Shown here: in pieces, positions 1-16,064 of the stretch
Position numbering within the stretch: position 1 is the first letter of the stretch
Layout: each line of letters begins with the position of its first letter
NCBI RefSeq assembly: GCF_964340395.1
Contig: NC_135556.1
Coordinates: forward strand, 20,946,723-21,010,722
Source of the DNA: Glandiceps talaboti
Taxonomy: Eukaryota; Hemichordata; Enteropneusta; Spengelidae
DNA: 64,000 bases
Reading direction: 5' to 3'
Notes under the pieces: model-generated
What the model was told of the DNA's origin: nothing
Databases searched by the model: none
The model's input: the letters and a program-made list of their open reading frames with translations, nothing else
Translations under genes and position numbers: made by a program

Positions 1-120
1 CAGTGACTCAAAATTCCAAATTCAAAGCAAATGTACTGTTTTGATTTGTCTTACACTTTAGCATAGTATCCAGTACATTGTAATCTACATATATTTTGTC
101 TATCTCTTTTCTACTTTAAG

Positions 121-366
121 GTTGAAAGAAGAGTTATCAACCAGCTGGCAGCTGCACACGAGAGGAGACTCATCCATAAAGGATGTTGCATCAGAATCAC
201 CGTTGACAACCCAAATGATGAACTCGCCAAAACATCAAAAGGGGATCTGTCACAATTACAGGCCCCCAAATCAACAATAATCAAACTCCAGTTGGTAGAG
301 AAAGACAAGAAACTGTCCGATATTCCAACTTTTGACACTGAGAAACATGTCCATTCAAACTTTTGA
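121..366 (+). CDS. 3' terminal exon of an unrecognised gene (5' part outside window)
   Basis: An open frame follows a good acceptor (pyrimidine-rich tract ending in AG at 119-120) and runs 81 codons to TGA at 364-366. It encodes a charged segment starting VERRVINQLAAAHERR, with a CCIRITVDN stretch and a lysine-rich IIKLQLVEKDKK stretch. There are no membrane segments. The composition is that of a soluble protein, possibly alpha-helical at first, but I do not recognise the family. AATAAA signals lie at about 502 and at 636-641, which fits a 3' UTR of roughly 300 bases. The opposite strand is also open here, but only as a shadow. The last codons lie inside a 31-bp tandem repeat that continues into the UTR. 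Confidence 0.55.
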   Translation, partial: VERRVINQLAAAHERRLIHKGCCIRITVDNPNDELAKTSKGDLSQLQAPKSTIIKLQLVEKDKKLSDIPTFDTEKHVHSNF

Positions 367-421
367 TGCAGAGAAACATGTTCGTTTTAACTTCTGACAC
401 ATAGAAATGTGTCCATTCTAA
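328..421 (+). repeat. 31-bp tandem repeat spanning a stop codon
   Basis: Three imperfect copies start at 328, 359 and 390, each beginning ACTTTTGA or ACTTCTGA and containing GAGAAACATG or a variant. The 31-base period is not a multiple of three, so the second copy is read in another frame and supplies the TGA at 364 that ends the upstream coding exon. Confidence 0.7.
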
Positions 422-956
422 CTTTTAAGGCTTTTAGTTTTGAAAGTTTTGAAATTTTCCATAGAAAATGAAATGTGTGCTCAAGACTAGAATGCCTGAA
501 GCAATAAATGAACTTCCAGAAAAAAAAGCATCCCATTCAAGTTCTTCTGGAATTTAGAGAGACAACCTTTGTAAATATGACAAACATTCTCAAATGTGTA
601 CTGCCGAAGTGACTAACTTCATGTTTTGGTTGCTAAATAAAGAAAAAACTATATATAAAGTATACACACAACGACTAGTTAGTGGTATTTGTCCTACATT
701 TTGAGTTATAGTAGCAAATACACAGACATACAACATTATTGGCAGTGTTGACAATCACATTCATCAATCGCTCACCAAGAATTTAAAAAAAAATGATGAA
801 TGTTTGTCAGCTACTTGTAAACCACAATTGTCACATTTTGTGGTTTCAAATGTAAAGTTTGTGTACATATATTTACATACCTAATGTATATATAAACACC
901 ATACATCACTGTTGCATATGTCATGCATAAACATTAAATTCATAGGTTTTCGTGTT

Positions 957-1067
957 TGACGTCAGTAGATCATGTGAGGTACTGTTCGACTGAGTAATAA
1001 TGGCCTCGTGAGCGGTGGTTATTTTAAGACTGTGACGTCATTGTTTAGGTAAGGGTAAGCTATAAAA
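957..1067 (+). promoter_or_regulatory. Core promoter of the TM2 gene: two CREs and a TATA box
   Basis: Two perfect palindromic cAMP response elements, TGACGTCA, lie at 957-964 and 1033-1040. A TATAAAA box is at 1061-1067. Transcription would be expected to start about 25-30 bases later, near 1090, just before the first in-frame ATG at 1102. The spacing makes this a textbook TATA promoter. CREB/ATF responsiveness is inferred from the motif only. Confidence 0.55.
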
Positions 1068-1101
1068 ATCTGAATACTACAGACATGTGTTATATTTTCA
1101 T

Positions 1102-2773
1102 ATGATCTCAAACATGCAGTCTGGAATTCGAAGCGACAAGAAACCTTTGGCACAAGACGATGAGTTGGCATATACCATACCCGATACCGCTAATATCGTA
1201 ATTGACGTTCCTAAACGTGAACTAGCAGAGGCTTATCTTCTAGGTATCACCCTCGGATGGCTAGGCCTGCATCAATTCTATCTAAACCGCCCCCGTTGGG
1301 GAATACTTTACCGTTGTACAGCTGGACTATTTTTGGTAGGATGGATCTTTGATCTCGTCCGTATGCCATGGCTGGTGAAGAATGCCAATCAAAGATTCCA
1401 CGATAAAGCCATGGGTAAAATGGTTCCTCCCGAAAAGCGACTAGACGACGCATACCTATTGTGCGTTCCCTTTGGCTTCTTAGGTGAGTACATTATTTTT
1501 GTCATCTATGTGTAGTACCACTTAGTAGATGAAAGGGAAGGACCTTACACCCACAGACACTTGTTTCCCGAGATATATTCCTGAATACAATAAGGTAACG
1601 ATAATATTGAGAAACTTGGCAAATAATATACATATATGAAAAGGGTAAAATAACTCACAATCGCGTAAGTCCACACACCGCGAAATACACTTCGAAATAT
1701 ATTTCGCGCTGTTTGGACTTACGCGATCCTGTCTTATTTTACCCCTTTCATATTATTTGCCAAGTATCTCAATATTATGGATATCTTACATATTGTATTC
1801 TGAAACGTATCTCGGGGAAACAAGTGCCTGTGCTTCCACCTTGTTTTAGTGGGAGTGGTAAACCTCAAAAGTTAAAACGAAGAATAAATTGTCAGTGTAA
1901 GATTAGGGAATTAACATTTTCAATCTCGGTCAGTTAGAAAACAATGCGAATCAAAATGTTCGCTGACGTCACGTCGGCATTCTCAGATCATGGGTACGGT
2001 GAACAATCGCATCGTGTAGATTCAGCCTATATATGTGGTCTGAGGTTCAGCCTATGTTCTGGTGTATGTTGGTATGGGCTATAGTCACATGCGTCGGTCA
2101 CACCAGGGAAACAAGTAGGTACAGCCATTGACAGGGTCTATAGTACAGCTGAGATATCGATACCTGCTTCCTGATTATAACCCAGAGCTTTGTCCTGGTG
2201 TTACCAGTAACCTGTCTGTGACCAAACTAATTAGAAAGAGGAGAGGGGAGAAGACGTGTCGAAACCCCGTAGCATATAGTATACATTCAGTGCTAGGAAC
2301 AGTGCTGCACATTCTGTTTACCATTTGATGCTCACATCAATTAATTTCGCTATCAATGTGCATTTTGTTCTCCAGGTTTCCATCAATTTTATTTGAGAAG
2401 ACATATTTGGGGACTGTTGTATTTGTTCACGTTCGGGTTATTTGGTGTAGGTTGGCTTGTCGATTTATTTCGTCTACAAAAGTTGGTTGATACCGTGAAT
2501 GAAGAACTTCGCTCTGAGTATAAACAGCGACGCCGAATAATGACGTTTCCAACGAACGTCCCGGGTCATGAGCATATTAGGATCCATCTCTACGACAACA
2601 TTCCAACAGAATCTCAGGATAGAAATAAAACTAACAATAAGTCAAACATGGTACTGACCTATCAAATTCCACCACCACCACCACCAGAAGTTGCTAAAGA
2701 GCCACGAGAACAAGTACACACCAACCCACCTGCGTATGACAGTTCTATAGCCTCAAAGTACCCTATATATTAA
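1102..2773 (+). CDS. Two-exon gene for a protein with two tandem TM2 domains
   Basis: Exons are 1102-1483 and 2376-2773, joined by a phase-1 GT-AG intron that restores a Gly codon; the product is 259 residues. Residues ~41-95 and ~113-170 are two copies of the TM2 domain. Each has a first hydrophobic segment, an HQFYL motif (57-61 and again just after the splice), and a second hydrophobic segment ending in a WIFDL or WLVDL acidic turn. The C-terminal tail is soluble, with a six-proline run and a PPAY motif (about residues 245-248) of the type bound by WW domains such as those of NEDD4 ligases. ATG 1102 is the first in-frame start; ATG 1114 is an alternative. TM2 proteins are small membrane proteins, and the role of double-TM2 forms is not known to me. 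AATAAA is at 3337-3342. Confidence 0.8.
1514..1862. mobile_element. Fold-back (long inverted repeat) MITE-like element in the TM2 intron
   Basis: Two arms of roughly 150-170 bases are imperfect reverse complements around a short centre at 1691-1700. The inner arms carry CGCGTAAGTCC (1662-1672) and its complement GGACTTACGCG (about 1714-1724). Further out, ACTTGTTTCCCGAGATA pairs with a copy ending in GGGGAAACAAGTGCC, and the outermost ends read ACCACT and AGTGGT. There is no coding capacity. It resembles a non-autonomous DNA element with long terminal inverted repeats. No clear target duplication was found, so the exact ends are uncertain by about 10 bases. Confidence 0.6.
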
Positions 2774-4500
2774 ACGTAAAGTTTATAACAAGGTGCAATC
2801 ACAGAGTAACCTCTCGACGTACTGAAAGAGAGGTAATTTACGACCTCAACGATGATGGCGCACTTCATACTACCAACGATAATATATTAGTGTGCAATTT
2901 TTGTGTTGCCTATCACGGGAGGTCAAATTTCGATAAACTATATTGACCATCACGTCTACACGTCTTGACACGAACAGTTTGTCGGTATTTTGTCACCATG
3001 CCACATGTTCGGAGCTTGCCGTCCATGTGGTATTAACAGTTTTAAGATATTGACTGTGCCGTAATTTAATGCGTTTACTCACCCAACTTACTTGGTGAGA
3101 ATTTGTACAGTTGCCATGGCTCCTATACAAGCACAACAAGAGACTGGTCTGCTTACAGATAAACTGAACTCAATACAGTAGTATACAATTTTTTTTGAAC
3201 TGACGTTTGTTTTAGTAAATATTGGTTTAATAGATTAGCCTGCTGTTAGTAAGATTAAGACTTGTGTACATATATTTAAGAATGACGTAATATTTTCCAG
3301 TATTTATGAATAATCATTATTTTGTCACATTTTGTAAATAAAAGACTTGACTAAAATACATCTAATGCGTTCAAGTGTTACAGTTGTCGAATAGTGAAGT
3401 CGGCAAGGAAAGAAACATTGTACTCGTAGTCTACAGCAGCTAATCGGATATCCAAGTACATGTGCTTCATGGCAACAATGAGGAACAATTTTTTCAAGAC
3501 TACTAATGACGATATCGATAATTTTGAGCGTAACTTTCGCATAGCCCTTATCATGTGAATTAACATGATATTTACATTCTCAGACCACCAAACAAGGCCT
3601 CTAGTGTGTATGGCATATTAATTGCCGAGTCACGAAATTGCCACGCTACGCCCTCATCGGCGAAAGGGAAAAATACACACATTGTCATGCCTAGAGTTTT
3701 ACTTTAAAAAAATGTTTATTTCCGATATGCCAACCAAGGGTTGTACATATATTGCTTATTGCCATTATAAATCAACGTACACTGTAGTCAACTGAACAAA
3801 ACAAATTCTTTTGTTGCCATTGTTATGTAAGATCGGCTACCATGTAGTTTAAAAGAGACTCGGAACTGCTGTCAATAGTTTTAATCTTTCATATAGATTG
3901 CCGTGTAACTAGTGATTTCGCATTTCAATGCCGAGCAATCAATTTGGAGAGTCTTCAGTGATTAATTGGAGAGGGAAATTGAACGAAGTCTATTGTATCA
4001 TGGAAATATCATGCACAATGTGACCTCTCCCCAATCATGTTTTCTATAATTAAAAAAATGGCTCTAAATCGCCGATGCCTTTGCTCTAAAACGTGACCCA
4101 ACCATTTGTGAAAATAATTACATAGCATGGGTAAAGTTTCTCCGACGAGGAAAGACACAAGAGTCCCTGGGCTCGATCCCATATTGCTGCCACCACATTG
4201 ACAATTTTCAAAGTTTAAAGGTATTGGGTGTTTAATACCGCTATTAGTATACTACCTACACACTGCCTTTTACATACAGCTGCAGTATAACTTGATACAT
4301 ACACTGATGATAGCCAAAGCTTGTTGAAGTAATATCTAAATATATTGAATACGTTACATGATTATCGATTTTTGGCAATTAGGCAATGAAATGAACAGTA
4401 CGAAGCGTCATATTTTATATCATTTGGTACATATATACTGATGATAAAAAGGTGCACTTGACACACACACACAAACACACACAAACACACACGTACACAC
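2774..4500. other. Gene-free interval after the TM2 gene
   Basis: Holds the TM2 3' UTR (poly(A) signal at 3337-3342), AT-rich single-copy-looking sequence, and at 4020-4230 one member of the TGACC-rich interspersed repeat described at 5745-6030. A short CA-rich stretch lies at 4461-4500. No convincing exon was seen on either strand. Confidence 0.5.
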
Positions 4501-4856
4501 GATAAGTATTTGTTTTCTGATTAATTACGATAAACACCTACAATTGTCTGATGATCGCACAATGCGTGAAACTCCGAGTTACAACCAAGAAAGAGTTCCA
4601 GTTCTACCAAAACTATTGCGCTCTGCCACTGCGGTATAGAACACTGTCTTAGCAGATTGATACTCACCGAGTTATATATATCCAATGAATCACTTTGATC
4701 ACATTAAAAATGTATTGTTGATGATGAATTTATTGATGGGTTGATTCTAGACACATTATTGACCCGGCCCCCACCCCCAATCCCACTCTATGAGATAACG
4801 TGCATCACGATGAGTATTTGTTTTCTGATTAATTACGATAAGCACCTACATTTTGT
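4501..4856 (+). repeat. 308-bp unit with partial second copy, carrying a ribozyme-like motif
   Basis: About 45 bases starting GATAAGTATTTGTTTTCTGA at 4501 recur with few changes at 4809 (GATGAGTATTTGTTTTCTGA), exactly 308 bases later, then diverge near 4856. The arrangement is one full unit plus the start of a second. The hammerhead-like motif at 4544-4584 lies at the end of the repeated segment. Full-plus-partial units with a hammerhead are how short ribozyme-bearing retroelements (retrozymes) are organised. The assignment is inferred. Confidence 0.45.
4544..4584 (+). ncRNA. Hammerhead-ribozyme-like motif (type I layout, weak stem II closing pair)
   Basis: All core parts occur in order. Stem I is TTGT (4544-4547) with ACAA (4581-4584). 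The conserved CTGATGA is at 4548-4554. Stem II is CGCA (4556-4559) with TGCG (4563-4566) and loop CAA. GAAA is at 4568-4571. Stem III is ACT (4571-4573) with AGT (4577-4579) and loop CCG. H17 is T4580, the predicted cleavage point. The oddity is a T-T pair at 10.1/11.1, normally G-C, so activity may be weak or lost. Confidence 0.4.
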
Positions 4857-5744
4857 GGAACAAAGAAGAACTGTAGTTTCTCCACACTAACATCCACATA
4901 CGATCGTTTACGTGCAGAACCCCATGAATACAGTTATCCGAAACGGATTTTAGTCCAATTAGTTGGTTTTTAAACTAGTTTTTTTGACCTCGTCTATGGA
5001 CATTTTCATAATTACACGGGTCGGACAACTTTTTTTGAAAGGTGATAATTATGTTGATTTCATTGTCATGGCTACAGAATAACAAAGCAGCTTTAAAAGA
5101 TTCTACGTCAACTTTGATGATAACCATGATTTTCTTCTTTCATCACCATCGTGATTTATACGACGTCGTGAAAATTTAACACGAATGAACTTTGACACCT
5201 TGTTTTTTGTCCATATAATATAACAGTTTACGTACACCAGTCCACCGACAAGGAAGACCAGTCAGAGAATTTTTTTGAATGAAGAGCAGCCCACGATTAC
5301 GATTTGCTATTACGATATAGCCCGAAAAAAGCTTACTAGCTGGCTTATCTCATCACCACATTTCGCCTAGGAATAAAAATTTCTTTACCACAACGATTGT
5401 CAAATGGCAGCCAAACCATTATCTACTTACATATACCTAAGTTTAGTTGTCTAGCATGTATTAGTCTTGTGATTTATAGATATGATAACGCTGAGTGCCA
5501 GATAATCTAATCACTTTTAGGTGGTCGCGTACAATGCAACCAAAAATCTTAGATAAACAATGGCGTCATTGCTATCTTTGTATGATAGTTATGGTCCAGC
5601 ACTACAAACAGACCCCTGATTTAATCTTTTATGAAGTTGATAAAATGGTGACGTCGTTGTTGTTTTTAATATAGGGTGTATCACAGATTGTTTGTGAGTC
5701 TAAACACCTCTTATGGTTATTTAAAACACAAGCTTAGGGACCCT

Positions 5745-6030
5745 TCATTAATTACAAGGGAGAGGGCCAGGGAAATCATGCCTTTGGCTATTGCGTATAA
5801 CGTGTATTGCGTGTAACGTGACTCTCCCCCGTTTCCTTTGTGCTAAAAACTGACCCTATCCCATTTTCCTTTCACTAAAACATGACCTCCTCCCTCTGTT
5901 AAACTATTTCAAGAACATGGGCTAACATGCTGTCGGACATGGAAAAGGACAAAAGTCCCAAAATCAATGGTAAGCCAAGACTTGATTCCACTGCTACCAC
6001 CATGTTGAAAGTTATAATGGCGTTGTTTTT
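5745..6030. repeat. TGACC-rich interspersed repeat, one of several copies
   Basis: Begins near AATTACAAGGGAGAGG and contains AACTGACCC and ACATGACCTCC, then a tail GACAAAAGTCCC...TTGATTCCACTGCTACCACC. A sister copy at 4020-4230 has ACGTGACCCAACC, then GACACAAGAGTCCC and CTCGATCCCATATTGCTGCC. Shorter relatives sharing AATTACTGAAGGCTCCCT or its complement lie near 6480-6560, 10745-10838, 52000-52110, 55650-55780 and 56280-56400. No coding capacity; probably a MITE- or SINE-like family. Confidence 0.5.
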
Positions 6031-6677
6031 TTTCAACTACTATACAACACCACAGTGAATTTGTGTGAAGGCACTGCATTAATCAATATTTGTGTTTTGA
6101 TCTCATTGGCTGAGCTGAATGCCAAAACTCCCTAAGAATCGGACGAGATGGCTACACATCCAACAATATTGTCGGAATCCAAGGTCAACATTTCTACAAC
6201 ATATCCGTAATACAAGTAGTGTCTTACCCAACTCTTCCCGTTTCACTCCTGTAAAACCCACTAATCTCCTGATCGAAAATTAATTCACTACGTGGTTGTC
6301 AGAAGTGATTGATTGAGATATGGTCTGATTTCACTGCATTTAACCCCAGGCTAACCACAGTTGCAACCCTATTCCGAACACCAACCCTGGGCACGGCCTG
6401 AGTACAACTGGTGTGGGAGCAGAGGTGGCAGTGGTGGTCAAAGTTTGACAATACAATAAGTCTAAATAAAACGACCCTCACCCTTCCTCGAGAAACTATT
6501 TGTAAACTGTGACGGCCCTAATTGCCCCCCCCCCCCCCGAAATTACTTAAGGCTCCCTTAGTTCGAAGGCTGTTTTGTTTGTTAATAATCGATCATACAA
6601 TTTCCGACACATTTACGTGTGTGCGTAGGCCGTCTAAATATACCCACACAAGATATATCAGTCGTCGACAAGCTGCC

Positions 6678-13147
<6,470 letters not shown>

Positions 13148-13892
13148 ACAATCTATACAGTTTACATTATGATAGCATTTTTCAGTTTTTCGATAGATTT
13201 CAATTCAATAATTTGAACTATAACTTGTGTATTATTAAAAGAAGAACACACGTACGTGCACGAGGAGCAACGTATTGTCACATTATTGCGATAGAACAAA
13301 ATAATGTAAATCTGCAGTCATGAAAAAAAGGCGAAAGAATGAAAAAAGTACATTACAGGGAATGGGAGTGAGCTTGGCGTTTCACTTATGGGAAATGAGA
13401 TTTCTTATGCGCAATCAGATGACTTCAAATTACTGCAAAATAAACAATTGTAGAGGGTCTTGCAAAGCTGGAATGTATCTACAGATAATATAAGTAATCA
13501 AGTAATTATCAGACCCATTTGTAATCGTTTCCGTGTTCTACTCCAGAACCAAAAACTCAATTTGAATAACATTTCCTTTATATGCAGATTGATAGCTCCA
13601 CTTTATTTTCAAATTCGTAAATTAACATCTCAAAACATTATCAACAGATATACGATAACAGATCCAGAGGATAATATTATCTGCAAATGTCTATAATTAT
13701 CAAAATGTATTTTATTATTAACGAGCATTAAAACAAATACATATTATACAAATTGCATGTTTGTAGCTACTATTAAAGAAGCATGAATAATGACAATCCT
13801 AGTACGATTCACGAAGTACACTATCGATTTATCGTGTTTCAAGGCCAAAGTGGTGTGACTTTTACAATACTGAACGCCAGGGAAAAAGGAAG

Positions 13893-13964
13893 GGGCCTGT
13901 CCGGGATTTGAACCCGGGACCTCCTGTACCCGAAACAGGAATCGTTCCACTAGACCAACAGGCC
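13893..13964 (-). tRNA. tRNA-Pro (anticodon CGG)
   Basis: On the minus strand the 72-base cloverleaf has acceptor stem GGCCTGT/ACAGGCC, A box TTGGTCTAGTGG, anticodon stem CCTGT/ACAGG with loop TTCGGGT (anticodon CGG), and B box GGTTCAAATCC. A TTTTT run about 7 bases beyond the 3' end is a pol III terminator. It lacks an intron and looks functional. Confidence 0.95.
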
Positions 13965-15049
13965 TTCTTGGCAGGATTCTTGTTGCATTTAGCTGACATA
14001 CAAATAAAGACGTTATTTTTTTAGCATCATTTCTGTTTATTTTTGAAAGTTTATTGTCTCCACCTTGAAAATACCGCGTCTCTCCAAGATTTATGATGAT
14101 CACGATCTTAACATAATTAGTACCCCCCCCCCCCCACAACCAAGCCCAGCCCGACCCATTACACATTCTTTGAGAATTATTTCTTCAGATTTGATCATGG
14201 ATTGATGCAATGGTCAGATCAATTCCAACATATACCATCATCCCTATCTAGCTACATGTATGACTTTATGAATGTAGATCCGAAAACCAGACTTTACACC
14301 ATACAATTGATTTAAACTCTTCGAGAAATGTTTAATACTCCAACCAAGAGCGGGCTTTTGAAAATCATACCTGGAAGATATTTAAGGTATATGCACGCTA
14401 ATGGAACTCGGAGATTACTTATTCTGCCGTGAGCTGTTGAAACTACCAAGACCGCATCGAAAATTGAAAGAACGAATATTTGGTAATGTAAAAGGTGTGT
14501 TCGTTCTGATTATGAGCAGTACACCGTCACAGAATATTTTAATAAAGGTTTTCCCGTCCTATTTACATTTTCAAAATAGCGCTTTGTAGTGAAGGTTAAA
14601 TGTATGATGGTATCATATTCTAACAGGCTTTGAATGGACAGCCACAAATACGGTTCAATGATGATTTCTAAAGGTGCACACATCTATGCGGCCGCAAGAG
14701 TATTTTCTCTGCTTTAGATTCGTTTGTACAGGACCATTGACTCCCGAAGAAGATTTAGAACTGCTTAGGGATAGCCTAAGTCTAAACATAAGACCATGCA
14801 ATATGTCACTGACCTGTGTTACTACAGTTCATGACTGACAAAAGTGTATCCATTAGTTATCAACTACATCTTAATTTGGGATAAATTTCTAAGATGTAGC
14901 TTACAATTTAAATTGTTCCTGTTAGCCATATATTCACTTTACTATCAGATTTCTTATGCGTATATATACAAAACTATTACATATTTACCCATATATTTTT
15001 TTTTAAATATTTAAACAGATAGATTGATATTTATATACAATTATGGTCT
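13965..15049. other. Gene-free interval
   Basis: Contains a C-run at about 14123-14136 and short open frames without family resemblance. Nothing else supportable was seen. Confidence 0.4.
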
Positions 15050-15595
15050 GAAGGTATGAAATCGTTTAGAAAACTTGATAGTTATGCCTCATTTAAAAAG
15101 GAATTGTCTCTGGGACCTTATTTAACCTCTCTTGATAGATCAATATTCAAATTAATGGTCTGTAAATTTAGAACCTCTACAGATACTTTGAAAATTGAAA
15201 CTGGTCGTTAGAATGATACTCCAGGAGTTGTTAGACTTTGTGAAATGTATAATTTAAATCAAGTAGAGGATGAATTCACTTTTTACTTGTATAAGCCCAT
15301 TTTATACTTGTATAAGGTCAAAATATATTGCCAATTATTTTTATAATCCCCACTGCAACATAAATTTGTATTACTTCTGTCGTCTCAAAAGGTTAACATT
15401 CTCAGAAAACTTAGTTATAGACATATATTTTATGCTACTAAACTTAGAAAAGATGCTAGTAGAAACTCTGAGATATAAACTTCTCCCTACAGCCTATTGA
15501 GGACCTGACTAATTTGTTATTTTCTAGTGATCCGTTCATGTTTTGTATTTTTTGGCCGGTGGCCACCAGTACTGAATAAAAGATTGATTGATTAT
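15050..15595 (+). mobile_element. 3' end of a CR1/L2-like non-LTR retrotransposon (LINE), broken
   Basis: Frames read FRKLDSYASFKKELSLG, then FKLMVCKFRTSTDTLKIETG, then VRLCEMYN and VEDEFTFYL. This is the pattern that follows the reverse transcriptase in CR1-like LINEs (a KLRISxHxLxIExGR-type block, then a Cys-containing segment and VEDExHFLL). Stops interrupt it. The 3' end reads AATAAAAGATTGATTGATT, a typical tail of this LINE group, and an (AT)n tract follows at 15622-15711. Confidence 0.65.
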
Positions 15596-15618
15596 ATCCA
15601 GAGCCATAGCACAAGTAT

Positions 15619-15621
<3 letters not shown>

Positions 15622-15711
<90 letters not shown>
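15622..15711. repeat. (AT)n microsatellite
   Basis: About 45 AT units directly beyond the LINE tail. Confidence 0.95.
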
Positions 15712-15715
<4 letters not shown>

Positions 15716-16064
15716 ACCAGTAATTATAACCAGTAACGTGTGTAGATAAATGGGTAGATAGATAGATCCACAAGGCAAACGAATCTTCATTTCCAACATT
15801 AATGATTGCTTTCAATGGTACATCCCTTTTCACCCCAGGCTTCTATTTTTTTTCAACATTGTGTTTCGAATCTCGGATTGTCCCATATTCACGACGGCTT
15901 ATTATCTCTATCAAATTAAAGGTCATCTCGCATGCCTCGAGTAGAACATTTCAAATGTATTAACTTTATGTTGTGAGGGACCAATCATATCAAAGTTATG
16001 GTCTCAAAATAAGAATTTTTCTCATCTTTCAGCATTAGAAGTAGAACCTGCTGAGGAGACAACG

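Noticed and set aside
1087-1101. GTG start for the TM2 protein
   Set aside because: Non-ATG; the first in-frame ATG is 1102, correctly placed after the TATA box.
6522-6677. 52-codon in-frame extension upstream of the ADA2 start
   Set aside because: It would bury the signal peptide, begins at a non-ATG codon and includes a C-run translated as polyproline.
15270-15500. 76-codon frame in the LINE region
   Set aside because: Different frame from the recognisable LINE protein pieces.
16033-16064. 32-base candidate exon with a good acceptor and GTAAGT donor
   Set aside because: No partner exons, too short to identify and no known transcript.
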